From Bombardia bombarda (taxonomy: Eukaryota > Ascomycota > Sordariomycetes > Sordariales > Lasiosphaeriaceae): a stretch of DNA of 64,000 nucleotides. The stretch spans positions 248,001 through 312,000 of the forward strand of contig JAULSR010000005.1 in the NCBI GenBank assembly GCA_030512295.1. Reading direction: 5' to 3'. The notes under the pieces were generated by a model. It did not search any database, was not told where the DNA came from, and saw only the letters and a program-made list of their open reading frames with translations. The stretch's first letter is position 1. Each line of letters opens with the position of its first letter. This document shows positions 22,309-33,890 of this stretch, piece by piece. The position numbers and the translations under genes are program-made.

Positions 22309-22744
22309 TGATGCTTCTTGCTTCTTGGACGAGGAGCTATTTCCTTTCATTGACTCCTTTTGCTTTCTTTTCTCTCCTTTTTTTTTTTCCCTTTCCCAAA
22401 CTCGGACTTTTTCTTTACGCTTCATATCACAGAGCCTTCATTCCTCTGTATACATTGATGACGAATAACCCCCCAATTGCAAACATACACAACAAGAACA
22501 CAGCAAACAACATATCTGGGTGGAATCACAAGAATGGAGGATGCACATCCGATGAACCACAAACGTGCACGTATCGAGACTTTTCTATTTTTCTATTATT
22601 CATTGCTTTTGCATCTCCCAACAATTATATATATAGTTTGCGGCCTGGAACCAACCGCGCTCAATAGACTCGAATAGCAGCACAGCGTAACTTTAATTAC
22701 TTGCGAGAGGGCATACAAAAGTGCCCCAACTGAGTCCTCCCTTC
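22309..22744. other. Spacer between SET gene and 5S rRNA gene
   Basis: No gene seen. It begins with a T-rich tract (22365-22410), probably the 3' untranslated region of the SET gene. Confidence 0.45.
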
Positions 22745-22863
22745 ACATACGACCATACCCACTTGAGAACTCAGCATCCCGTCCGCTCTGCTCTAGATAA
22801 GCAGGTGAGGGCCAGACCAGTAGTTGGGTCAGCGACGACCAGCGAATCCCTGGTGTTATATGT
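22745..22863 (+). rRNA. Dispersed 5S rRNA gene (slightly divergent copy)
   Basis: The 119-nt stretch begins ACATACGACCATACCCACTT and contains the conserved internal blocks GATAAGCAGGTGAGGGCC, AGTAGTTGGGTCAGCGACGACC and AGCGAATCCC, ending in TTATATGT. These are hallmarks of filamentous-ascomycete 5S rRNA, whose genes are scattered as single copies rather than linked to rDNA. The terminal helix pairs 22745-22753 with the 3' end, with one C-A mismatch where the usual form, as I recall it, has GTATGT. Several other differences from that form are G-to-A type. A T5 run at 22866-22870 serves as RNA polymerase III terminator. It may be a functional variant or a decaying copy. Confidence 0.88.
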
Positions 22864-24349
22864 TGTTTTTGCTCCTCTTTTCTTTCCACCTGGTTGGTTG
22901 CGATGCGGCGCGCGTGGCTGGCACCCGTTGTCTTGGCATGCCCCCTCGAGTACCCCTTTTTGACTCCCCCAAATCCATCGCATAAAATATGCCAATAATA
23001 TGAGCTAATCGCACAAAGACACTTTAATATGGCCTCGTGGGTTAAGAGTGACTGGGGAGATGATTGACAGCAAGCTCCAAAAGGAGGTAGATGTGCCAGC
23101 GCATTAAACAAGCCACTGTCAAGCGAGTTGCGAAGGTTGCATGGCGGCTTGTTCAACACTCCCACGTGTGTAGGCCATAATCAGGCGCAAACACTGTCCG
23201 TAACCAGTTTGTGTAACACAAAATATGGTGGGGAGGAGGGAGGGGAGGCTGCTGCAGGTGCAAACTACATTCAACATTCGGATGCGTGCATGCTGTCAAG
23301 GATGGGTGCAACAGTCATCCGAAAAGCTTCATCCGACGTCGACGACGGCGACGATGGCAGCATCGGTAACGGTGCCAAGAATAGTATGGTGGGGGCGGTT
23401 AGCAAGGGAGGGGGCTAGAAGGGTCATTCCACCATGCTATCCATCTGAACACTCATCATCAACTGAAGAGCTGTGTATCGGCCATGTGTTACTTCAGTGC
23501 CGCCAGTCAAAAGATAGCCTATGAGATTGAAAGTGGCCATTGGCATCGTTGGTATGGCCAACAAGGTGCAGCCTTCTTGCTCGATAAACGACTCAAGCAC
23601 GTTAGCTACCAAGGGAAAACTTACCTGAACGCTTCGAGCGATACCCTCTTTCACCCGTCCAAGAGTTCAAGCTTGAGATTGTGCTTCTTTGACCCGCATG
23701 TGACGACCATCCGAGACGAAGAGTCTGCCTTTGGCGCCCGGTTTCCGTGCGCAGCTGAGGCAGCCCGCCGACAAGGAGCGTCGTGCGCAAGCAAAGAAGT
23801 TAGTAATGTCCAGGAAATGTGTCCGTTGCTCTTGGGCAGAGCATGTTTGAATGCACTCGCGAGAGTGCTTATTATTGCTAATATAATAACTTTACTTATC
23901 GCCGTATAGATAGTCCCATAAGCTCTCTCTATATATACGGCCACCTCAGCAGCCCTTCCACTAGGTGGTCCGGGAGGAGTCGGCAAAGCGCCGAAGCAGT
24001 GCCACGGCTATAGAAAAGGGGCCATCAACCATGATGACCCCGGGTAGCGCAAGTTGCGCAGGGAAGTGGGCCGTCAAGGCGCCATGTACGTCTTCCGCAT
24101 CGAACCAAGCCTCGGTTCCTCGTTCTCTCATCCTCCTATTCGTACGCCACATGATTCATATCAGCCCGGCCTGGGCTCCCCGCTTCCGTCTCTCGTATTA
24201 ACTAGGTTGCGCCCAAGTCGGCCAGGTGCTGTCGTCGTCCGCTCCAGTCCTGCCGGGAGCCGGTAAGTCGACAGTCTTCGTTCCCTGTACACTCGGATAA
24301 TGAGCAATCCCCCCGGACCCTTGACCAGCAAATGGGCCATTTGGACCTG
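22864..24349. other. Intergenic region, no gene seen
   Basis: Open frames in 23480-23990 exist on both strands but lack motifs and overlap each other. Nothing recognisable; the right end is the 3' flank of the flavohemoglobin gene. Confidence 0.45.
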
Positions 24350-25618
24350 TCAGACGTTGTGCATGACTTTCTTGTTGAACTTTAATGCCAGGTCTCCCGT
24401 GGTAAACAGCTCAAGCTTGATGCGACTGGCAAGGACACCTCTCGAAATGAGATTCCTTGACATCTCGATCATAAAGTCTTCGGGGCCGCATATGAAGTAC
24501 TCAGCTCCGCCGTGGTGTAGAAAAACATCTTCGGGGCTTATCTTGGCCAGGTCGATGCGCGTGTTATGGTCATACGTGACACTAGCGGTATCGCTTTGGG
24601 CGAGCTGGGACTTGAAGATGGTTGTGCGGAAGTTGGGGTGGTTCTTTCGGAGCTGAGTAATATGCTGCTCAAAAGGGACGGCTTTGCGTGATCCGTGGAC
24701 CCATGAAATCTGGCGATCCGGCTGAGATTTTAGGACGGCGTTGGCAATGGCTACCATGGGCGTGATGCCGACTCCGGCGGATATGAGCACCAACGGTACG
24801 TTGCTGCTGTTGTTCAGGTCCAGGAAGAACTCGCCGGCCGGGTGAGAGACGTTCAGCACCATGCCCACCGTCATCTGGTCGATCAGGATGTTGGACACGA
24901 GCCCAGGGTTGAAGTAGGATTTCGAGACCGAGTTGGAGTATGCAGAGCCCTCGTCACGCTTGACGGTGATGCGATAGTAGTCTTCTCTCCAAGCCTCGCT
25001 GAGCGAGTACTGCCGAGACTGGAGATTGCCCTCGGGAACTTGGATCTGAACCGACACGTACTGGCCCGGGAGGAATGCAGGCAGCCGCTTGCCGTCCTGG
25101 GGCACAAGGTAGAAGGAGTAGATGTCATCCGACTCGGAAACGATCCGGTCGATATTGAATTTCCGCCAAGACGTCCAGCCCTCGAAGTCCTTGTACATTT
25201 GTTGCTCTCTCCCGATCAGCATCTTGGCGAGCATCCAGTATGCTTTTGTCCAGGCCACGAGGACCTCGGGGGTCATTGCGGGGCCCAGGACCTCGCCAAA
25301 GGCCTGGATGAGATACTGTCCGACAACTTCATAGTGCTCTGGCCTGATGCCAAGGGAGCAGTGCTTGTTGCACATGCGCTCCAACTTGGGGATCAGCTCA
25401 CTGATATTGCTGATATTAGCAGCAAAGTTCAGGATAACCGCAGTCAGAGCTCGAGGCTGGCGTCCATTCTTCTGATTGACAGCGTTGAAGTAGTCGTTTA
25501 GCTCCGGATGCTCGCTCAGCATGGTTTTGTAGAAGGTGGATGAGATCTTTTCTCCATGCTCTCGGAGTGCCGGGACGGTCGCCTTGACCAGCTTCTGTTG
25601 CTGGTACGTAAGCGACAT
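24350..25618 (-). CDS. Flavohemoglobin (nitric oxide dioxygenase)
   Basis: Single exon, 422 residues. The start is the ATG at 25618 (MSLTYQQQKL), matching the usual family N-terminus; an upstream GTG-initiated extension is ignored. It converts NO plus O2 to nitrate with NAD(P)H, protecting against nitrosative stress. The globin domain (residues 1 to about 140) carries Tyr30 (B10), Phe44 (CD1), Gln54 (E7) and the proximal His86 (F8, in NKHCSLGI). These sit one position beyond the equivalent E. coli Hmp residues. The reductase half has the FAD-binding RQYSLSEA, the NAD-binding SAGVGITPM and a C-terminal CGPEDFM. There is no mitochondrial presequence, so the cytosol is expected. The gene is complete, with no broken residues. 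Confidence 0.96.
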   Translation of the reverse strand: MSLTYQQQKLVKATVPALREHGEKISSTFYKTMLSEHPELNDYFNAVNQKNGRQPRALTAVILNFAANISNISELIPKLERMCNKHCSLGIRPEHYEVVGQYLIQAFGEVLGPAMTPEVLVAWTKAYWMLAKMLIGREQQMYKDFEGWTSWRKFNIDRIVSESDDIYSFYLVPQDGKRLPAFLPGQYVSVQIQVPEGNLQSRQYSLSEAWREDYYRITVKRDEGSAYSNSVSKSYFNPGLVSNILIDQMTVGMVLNVSHPAGEFFLDLNNSSNVPLVLISAGVGITPMVAIANAVLKSQPDRQISWVHGSRKAVPFEQHITQLRKNHPNFRTTIFKSQLAQSDTASVTYDHNTRIDLAKISPEDVFLHHGGAEYFICGPEDFMIEMSRNLISRGVLASRIKLELFTTGDLALKFNKKVMHNV

Positions 25619-28600
25619 GATGGACGTTTTGCGCTGGGCGCTGGACACAGGACTCTTAGGTGAATGGCGGACACGGATTGCAACTGCTATGCGCGTTGTG
25701 CTATGTGCAGTTCATAAAATGTAAAAGAAAAAAAATGTGTTGTTTGAAGGATGGGGGTGGGGGAGAATTATGAAGTGGGTTTGCTTAGAAATAATTGTAC
25801 GGCCGTCACCCACAACGACTTTCAGCAGGTAGCGGCGATGTGGAGAAGCTTCAGCAAGCAAACAATCAGTGGTAGTTAGGTAGGCAGTTATGTTATTTAG
25901 GTCTTGGGCACAAGCAAGCGATCGGATCAAAGGCCTCCGCCGGAATGGGTGGCCGATAGGCCATCTTGTAGGAAGTCGGAGGAGGCAAAGGGCCAAAGTG
26001 GGACATGGGGGAAGCTTTGGTGTTGTTGACTTGCTATCCTCCTCCAAGAAGGGCGGCGAGTCAGGGCCAGTCCGACTCTAACGTATCGTCTCGTACGATG
26101 GACATACAGGACTCATTTGACTACCATGTGCAAATCTCCGTGTTTCTGCGAGTTCCATCAAAGACGTGCTGCCTCACTGTCCCAGTGGCTGCCATGTGGT
26201 GGGCAGGGGGGTGTTTATCCACACAACACTGCGACTTGACAATTTTACCACCCCTGACTCGATCTTCAGCCCTGCGGCAGTAGAACTAGTAGTGACTGCT
26301 GGCTGCTGCCAACGTTGGCTGGCGGCAGTCGCAAATGGGCATTTCTCGATGGAAATGGAAATGGAGATCCCCCACAGAACTGCTGTCAAAAGGAGCCACT
26401 CCTTTCCACTGGAACGGTCGGTCGGTCGGTCGCGGCGCTAGAGCACTGGCATAGGTACGGATGCCCATTTCAGACAACAGACTCGTGGCCTATCTGGGTC
26501 TGTCTGTCTTGGCTTGGCAAATTCGTCCAAACCCGTGATGCGCGAAGAAAAGACAAGAGGAAATTTTGGAAAAATTTGAAAGTGATGAGCGCGCCTAGCT
26601 TGCGGCCTAAGACGAGTTATTAGAAACTGCGAACCGCGGCAACTCGGTAGCTGGCCCACTCCCTCTTACTCTAGTGCAGACGACGAAACCGAGACAGCAA
26701 ATTCAGCTCGTGGCAATCTCCATGTCGACGAGTCCGCTGGCGAGAGTAGGTGAGCATTATCTAGAGACTCCATGCAATTACCTCCAAGCAGCGCTGTTGA
26801 AGCGAGCGGCCGCCCGTTAGACGTGGATCTCAGTGGTGTCCAGGGCTCGGCTACTTCCGAGAAGCCCAGTGAAACTTGGGCCAAAGCCTTCTAGCCCGTC
26901 GGCAAAGGTGGGCGATTTGAAAGGTGTGTCTGACAAGTCACAGGGGTCGCCAATGACGCCGCATGTCGTATTCTCAAACGGTAACAGCGGTGACCCGGCA
27001 AGCCGCAACCTCGCATGGCGACATCGTACGACCCTCGGTCAACTCCACCGTTCGACTTGGCGCTCAACATTTTTTTCCCTTCTTCTTTCTCCCGCTTAGA
27101 TTTTTTCTTTCTTTTTTTCTTTCTCTTCCAGAAGGAAACGGCGCGCTCTGCGTACCCTGCTGGAAAAACCAGAAGCGAGAGAAGCCGATAGCAGAGGGCT
27201 AATTGCAAGACTAGGGACATGGAAGGGAATAGCACGCGGTTTGTTGCGACAAGGTGCAACCATGGTTCATACGCCGGCCCTCTTTTGACCAAATCTAAAC
27301 GAGCAATCAGAAAATCGCGAGCTGAACCTTATCGTTGTGCAGATAGAAGGAAGGTGCGGAGGACAGAGAGAGAGATAGCTTGGAGGGGTTGCTCGAGCTT
27401 CCCCCACTTTTCTTAAACCCTAACCCTGTATTTTGTGGGTGGATGGACCTAAAATCGGCCCAGGTCACCATTACACCTTCCTCCTCAACCTAACAAGACT
27501 GATTCTATCCATGTTACCTCGATACTGCCCCCGAGTCTAATAGTAGTGCAGTCCCTCCGTCCTCTTTCATCAACCACGACATGGGACCGCCATGAGGAAT
27601 TGATGGTGCGGCCGGTCCTTCCCGGAATCCCGCCTGCTCAACGACGTCCCAAGGTGGTACTGTGCCGGGTTGCCTGCCGGTCACTCAATTGTGTCAAACG
27701 GCCAAATCTTCACACCCACAAAAAGGGCGGCCCGAAACTAGCATCCTCGCTTTGAAGCCGAAGAGGAAGGATGCAAGGTCATTATCTGCACTGCTGCACA
27801 CCCGGGTTATATACGCAGCAGACTCCCATCCGGCTCTTCTTTTTCTAGCAGTACCACAATATCCTGAGCCAACCTCCAACTCTCTTCCTTTTCTCCTCCT
27901 GCACTTGGCACTGACATGGAAAAGGAAAGCACTGGGCGGGATACCAGCCAAGTTACTGCCTGCTCAACCCGTTTGCTTTCGGGTATCCCACCCTGCATAG
28001 GCGCAGATTAACCCTGCCGCTGCCTTGCCGCTGTTGGTGCTCCTTCATCTTTCCATGACCTATCATAGTCGCGGTTCCAGGGCCCTTCGGAGTCCTGCTA
28101 ACCCAATTCATGACACAGCATCACTCGAGCAATTGCCCTGGTGAACCCTGTACATACACTACCCGGCCATTTTCTTTTCTTTTGCTTTCTTTGCTTTTTT
28201 TCCCCTTTACTCATCCCGGGGTCTTGTTGCATGACAAACCCCGCCAAAACCCGCCTTGGCCGAACTAATTCTCCGCCGGGTTGCCTGTTACAGCAAGAGG
28301 CATGGGGGATGGAGGAATGCTGTCTCTGTCGGGAACAGAAACTGAGGGGAAAGAACTGCGGCGGGGTCTCGGTTAGACCTCGTTCGGACGGAGCTGAAGC
28401 TTCGCGGAAGCCGGAGCTCCTCGATAATCGTCGTTGCGGGTAGGAAGTCGCGACCTGTCAAGAGGTCGCCCGGCTTTTGTCACTCAGGATGGCTCAGCCA
28501 GGAGCAGTCTGATGCCTTGGTTCGGTCTTGTCACGACTCAGAGACGGCCCGCTGTTGGCTACGGTTACCTTACCCGGCCTCTGAACCGCCGTCAACCGCC

Positions 28601-31600
28601 GGCGCCACCAGGGTCCTCCAGCGCCTACCGAGCTGTCGACCTACGGGACGTGTGAGACCCGGACGCAGCGGCCGCCACCGAGAGTACCATGAAAACCCCT
28701 CAGACACCGAAACTTATCCGGTTCTCCTCCTTGTCTCTCTTGGCACTGCAGCATGCTACTTCAGCTTCAGCCCCTCATCCTTGGCTTTTCAAGCTTGATA
28801 TCGGCGAACCAATCGACGGAGCAAGAACTTCTTTCTGAGAGGGTTGTGATTTTGCAGGCATCAGTCTTTGAAATGCCGCCGCCGACCGATGATTATATGC
28901 CCCGCTATGGACTGTGTTACCTTCACGAACGAGCGGCCAGTCGGGATAGTCCGGATTTCGATTTCATGGAGGATGGAAATACCCGGGGCATTGTGAAGAG
29001 ATGGCCACCATCCCACTCACTCACCCACTCACCTACCCACCCACAGCGACAAGCATTGCATTGCGCTGCACGAGCTGCATACACACTGCACACACAAGCT
29101 ACGGTAGTGTGCTACACGGTGCATTGTGGGTGATATGGGCGCTGAAGTGTGCATGCAAAGACAGCCAAGAGTCCACCCAGCGCAGCCGATAGGAAGACGA
29201 TACGTGTGGCTTTGCTCTGGGCCCTGGGACATGGCCGTCTCATCCGTTATTCTTCGGCACTTGTGGACATTATTACCGACATGGGTATCGAGTCAAGTAT
29301 CTAGGTAGTCCGGGTCCCGTTCCATCGCACAGCGGCAGTAGCAGCAAAGCCAACGCCACCTATTGGAAAGAGATATCCAGTTCCATTGTTGAATATACCA
29401 CCCCCAAGTCTCGTTGAGGATGTGTTGGGGACATGGGAGAGGGTGGGACGACATGGGGCTTCTGCTTATAGATCTTGGCTGCTGGAACATCCAGATACAC
29501 AGTCAGGTCCTGGAATGCAGCCGGGGCCAGATAGGCGCGTCCGCCCGATTAAGTTCTGGAGCTCAATTGGGCCGCGGGCAGAAGTCCGGCATACTAGTGT
29601 TATAATCGATAGACACTTACTATGCTGGTTGCCTGTGACTATGCTAGTTGCCTGTGAATTAAAAGGTGGGAGTGAAGGCAACTTATCAACTAGGTAGCTG
29701 GTTGACTGTATGCCACCGTCAGGTCAAGTAGGAAGGAGGGCGTGGAGGGGTAAAGTACATTATCCCCTCGTCTCACAACCATCTATGCTAACGCATGCCT
29801 GAGCCTGGCATTGTTTATCACTCCCTCTTTGGGCGAACGAACGATGGATTGCCGATTGAGTGCACGAGAGGATGAACAAATCAACGCAGGAAGGGAGCAG
29901 AAAACATGGAAGACTAAGGCGGACTAGAGGCGACCTTTCCCAAGTGAGATAGGCACGGCGCAGCCTCCTCATGCGCCCACGCAAGCTCACAGACAGACCG
30001 GTATCCATCTTCCCGTTGTTGGTCGTTTGAAATCGTCGTCGTTGTTGTTGTTGCGGTTGTCCCACTTCGCCCCCTCAGCCGCCGGGGTAGTATAAGCTTT
30101 GTTTTGTACAACGGGGGTTAGCTGTTGTATCCGTCTCGTGTCAGCCGCCGTCTTCCTCCCCGGCACTTCCACAACAGGGAAGCCGCCTCACCAGGGCCAG
30201 GGAGTCAAGACTCCACATTCCCCATAGTAGACCTTGCCTAGGTCGTGCCAGACCGAGAAGCTAGCTTCCCCGTCAAACTGTCCCACCTCTTGAGACGCTC
30301 TCCGTGTGTAAGGCTGGGCCCAGCTTAGTTGGAGAGAGGCAAGTGGGAACACAGGCAGATACCTGTACCCGATTACAACGTGCATACTGCAGGCAGGATG
30401 CTGCAGGATGCTGCGGTGCGCTCGTCGTTGCGGATGCGGGTGCGCGCCGCCACCTCCACCTCCTCTATCTCCAACGACGGCCGAGCGAGCGATAGAGCAA
30501 GCAAGTGGACGAGTGAGCAACTGGCTCAATCCCCTCTGTTGTTGCCCTTTGGCCGCCGTGCTTCAGATGGTTAAGACCGTTAAGACCGTGGATGTCAACC
30601 AACAACAGGGCTATTGCGTGCTCCATCTTCTGGATTGGGGGAACCGCAAACGCCTCCTCTCTCGCTGAAACCCCAGTCCCCCAACAGTCCAATGTAATTG
30701 GAACCCAGACTAAAGAAACGCCAACCCTGGCGGCGGCCATGTTCACCGGCATGCCAAGGGTCTTTTTTGACCGGCTGCACAATCTTGCCTGGGTCTGGGC
30801 CCCTCTTCTTGGGCCGCCCCTCTCCCCCGAGGGCCAAATGCATCGATCGCGCTTGCAAACTAGTGATCTTGATTCAACGAGACAGAGCTCAGTACTGCTC
30901 CATTCGTAACGTATACCCAAGGTATCCTACTATGCCCTCATGCATGCATGACAGCAAGCCTACAGCAGAGGACAAGAACCATGACAGGGAACCCCCAGAA
31001 CCCAGACCCAGACCTAAACCCAGACCCCAACGCCAGTGGAACATGTAGTATAACATGTAGCCAATGAGGGGTCCATGTGTGTGTGCCTTCGTCATCGACG
31101 AGAGCTTTCAAGCTGGTCAAGATACCTTGCGGAGTTCTTCCTCCCTGCTCTATACCGGTCTAACTCGCCATCTAGACTAGGTCAGTAACCACTGACAAGG
31201 ACCGGTAGTTCGAACGAGGAATGGCGCATCCTGTCGACCCATGTAGCCATCTGCCCGGACTTTGTGACATTACGGATGATAACACCTAGGCTTTCTTTTT
31301 TTTTTTTTTTTTTTGAATAACGGCGGGAGCTATCAGACGTGGGCGTCGGCGTCGGCCGTGGGCGTGGGCCGTTGGCGTGCTCTCCCCTCGTTTCTATAAG
31401 ACATGTCCCTTTCTTTGTCTCGGTTCATTGTTCCCGCATCTTGGCCAGGCTTAGCTGCTACCTTCAGCTCTAATCACAAATCTGATCACGCGAGCTTCCT
31501 CACCTTGCTTGAAACGACGTTGGGTAGTGAAGAGGACAAGCAAAGTCAAGTTTGGCGTAACACATTGTTTCTTCCCTACACACCTTTTAGACCTCTAAAG

Positions 31601-31696
31601 AGAGCAAGGTTATCAGCTGCATAAAGCTTAACCCATCAACAACCACCCTACCGAGTTATATCAAGCAAGCCCGTTGGAACATCCAATCAGGTCACG
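25619..31696. other. 6 kb gene-free region
   Basis: I find no coding region I can defend. It includes the flavohemoglobin promoter with a CGGT tetranucleotide repeat at about 26415-26433, a strong CT-rich tract at 27065-27130, and a second pyrimidine tract at 28160-28215. There is also a 7-bp-stem hairpin near 28446-28466 (GCGACCT...AGGTCGC) and a T19 run at 31296-31314 upstream of the dehydrogenase gene. A short AACCCTAACCC at 27416-27426 is not telomeric. Confidence 0.5.
31296..31314. repeat. Poly-T tract (T19)
   Basis: An uninterrupted run of about 19 T lies 383 bases upstream of the SDR start codon. It could be a nucleosome-depleting promoter element or simply a microsatellite. Confidence 0.8.
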
Positions 31697-32787
31697 ATGA
31701 CCAAGCTTGTGTCCAAGGCGGCTGTGTCGACAGTACCTCAAGCACTATCTCGAGGATCATCCCGACTGTACCAGAGATCCGTCATCGGACTCCTCCAACA
31801 ACAGCAACAGCCATCTCGGGCTATTTCTCGCAACTCCACTCCGGTTTCCCTCTTACCAATGTTCAGTCAAAACCCCAAGCGTTGCTACTCCCAGGAACCA
31901 ACGGGACGGGGCGCGCTGCTCCCCGAATTCAGCCTCAAAGACAAGGTCATCGTCGTGTCCGGCGGCGGACGTGGCGTGGGTCTCACCCAAGCCGAGGCTC
32001 TCCTGGAGGCTGGCGCCATCGTACATGTGCTGGACCGTCTGCCAGTGCCCACCGAGGGGTCTGACTTTGCCAAAGTGGCCGCCAAGGCTGCGGGGCTTGG
32101 AACGAGCCTAACATACCACCACGTCGACGTCCGTGACCAAAAGGTGCTCAATGAGATCGTGGGCGGCGTCGCGGACAAGCATGGCCGCATGGACGGCCTC
32201 ATCGCGGCGGCAGGCATCCAGCAGGAGACGCCGGCGCTCGAGTACTCGGTCGAGGATTCTGACAAGATGCTGGGCGTCAACGTCACTGGGGTGTTCATGA
32301 CAGCGCAGGCGGTGGCCAGACAGATGATCAATCTCAAGCAGAAGGGCAGCCTCGTCTTGATCGGCAGCATGAGCGGTACTGTGGCTAACAGGGGGTTGAT
32401 TTGCCCGTGAGCTGACACCCCATTCGCACCTTCACATCCCTTCCATCTTTCCCTTGGAGAAACACATCGCTCACAGATGGCATATGTAGGGTATATAACG
32501 CCTCCAAGGCGGCGGTTCTGCAACTGGGCCGCAACCTAGCCGCCGAGTGGGGCGAGCACGGGATCCGTGTCAACACCATCTCGCCGGGGTACATCGTCAC
32601 GGCCATGACGGCGGGCCTTTTTGAGGCCTTCCCCGAGAGGAAGACGGCGTGGCCCGACGCAAACATGCTCAAGCGACTTAGCTACCCCGAGGAGTACCGA
32701 GGCGCGGCCGTGTTCCTTCTCAGCGACGCCAGCAGCTTCATGACGGGAGCTGATTTGAGAATCGATGGGGGCCACTGTGCTTGGTAA
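31697..32787 (+). CDS. Short-chain dehydrogenase, D-arabinitol/mannitol dehydrogenase type
   Basis: Two exons, 31697-32406 and 32490-32787, joined over an 83-nt intron (GTGAGC donor, GTAG acceptor), give 335 residues. The Rossmann fold opens with VIVVSGGGRGVGL (residues 84-96). AAGIQ (171-175) and NVTG (195-198) follow; the catalytic Ser lies in GSMSG (223-227), and Tyr239/Lys243 form the YNASK motif. ISPGYIVTAMT and the ending TGADLRIDGGHCAW resemble polyol dehydrogenases such as yeast D-arabinitol 2-dehydrogenase and fungal mannitol dehydrogenase. The N-terminal 75 residues are an extension rich in Arg, Ser and Gln without acidic residues until Glu67. This is the composition of a mitochondrial presequence, unusual for these mostly cytosolic enzymes. 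Substrate and cofactor cannot be fixed from the sequence. Confidence 0.88.
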
Positions 32788-33138
32788 GTAGCGCTACTCG
32801 CGGGGGAGTGGAGTGAGCAAGGGGAGAAAGAGAGAGCAGCAGCAGGTACTGGCTGGCTACCATAATCTTTGTTGGCGCGCCCAAGGGGGGTAAAGGGGGT
32901 ATCTTTGAGAGAGAGAACGTGGAGGAAACATTAATGTACATATCTGCGAGGCTTGAGATCCAGCCCGAGTCTTTATTCCGTTGTTGGGATGAGGAGAGGG
33001 AAGCGGGGAGGTGGGAGAGCAAAGAGGATATGAACAAGATAGTCTTGCCGTCAGCTGCCAGGTTTTCTTGACATGACGCACGAAACCCACCCCCCAATAA
33101 AGGTAGCGTTCCTTTCCCCCACCCTACCATGCCCTTTA
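32788..33138. other. Convergent 3' spacer
   Basis: The 351 bases between the stop codons of two convergent genes contain a purine-rich tract and no reading frame of note. They should hold both terminators; no clear signal identified. Confidence 0.45.
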
Positions 33139-33890
33139 TCATGACGCTGGCGAAATGACATTACTGGGCCCTAACCGCGTAACCACGCCCGGTTTGAGCT
33201 TGAAGCGTGCCTCAATCTCGGCCGGCGAGAGGTCCCCGCGCTGTCGGAGCACTAGAATGTTCCTGATGGTGGCGATGTCAAGAAACTCCCGGCCCTCACT
33301 GCCCGACTTGCCCATCCTGTCAAACTCGCGCGCGGCAAGCTCTTCCAAATGGCGCCTGGCATCCAGTACGCCGAGGGTGGCGTTGTTGGCGGACGGAGCG
33401 AATTGCGGTGCCGATATGGACTGGTTATGGCCGCCGGAGCGGTCAGCATCTGGGCCTGGCGTTGTCGCTATGGATGAGGGCGAGAAGGTTGGGTGTGGCT
33501 GGACGATGCCCATCTGCCTCAGGCGGTCGGCAAAGGCCGGGGTTATGGACTCTGGAGTTGGACGATCTGAGTTGATGGAGTCGCGGCGGATTGCTGTTGT
33601 TGTCGTCGTCGTCAGTTACCGGTTAGCAATCGCCCCCTCTTTTTGGTACTTTATAGTTGCCTCTGCTGGCCGTGGCTTTTCTGGAACATACCGTCGTTTT
33701 TGGTGAAAGAAGGTTGCGGGTAAGACGGTCGCGAGTCGGCCGCCGCTGCGGGAGGTGGCGGTCGGGGAGCTGCGCGTGCTGTCGTCGTAGTCGTTGTTGT
33801 CGTTGTTGTCGATGGGGGCGCGGTACCCGGAGCTCTGCTGGGAAATTTGCGCCCGGCTTTTTGGGCCACTTTTGATCCCGAGGCACCCAT
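33139..33890 (-). CDS. Conserved fungal protein with N-myristoylation motif
   Basis: Two exons, 33692-33890 and 33139-33593, joined over a 98-nt intron (GTATGT donor, ACAG acceptor), give 217 residues. It begins MGASGSK, which fits the N-myristoyltransferase consensus (Gly2, Ser6, Lys7), so membrane attachment of the N-terminus is plausible. A Thr run (10 residues) and an Ala/Pro-rich linker follow. After a disordered middle (PTPESITPAFADRLRQMGI) comes a helical C-terminal domain, ARRHLEELAAREFDRMG, with LDIATIRNILVLRQRGDLS. It ends in a helix-turn-helix-like EIEARFKLKPGVVTRLG. The C-terminal block looks conserved in style among ascomycetes, but I do not recognise a named family and assign no function. 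Confidence 0.8.

Noticed and set aside
27411..27428. Telomere-like AACCCTAACCC
   Set aside because: Fewer than two full repeat units, in the middle of ordinary sequence with genes on both sides; chance occurrence.
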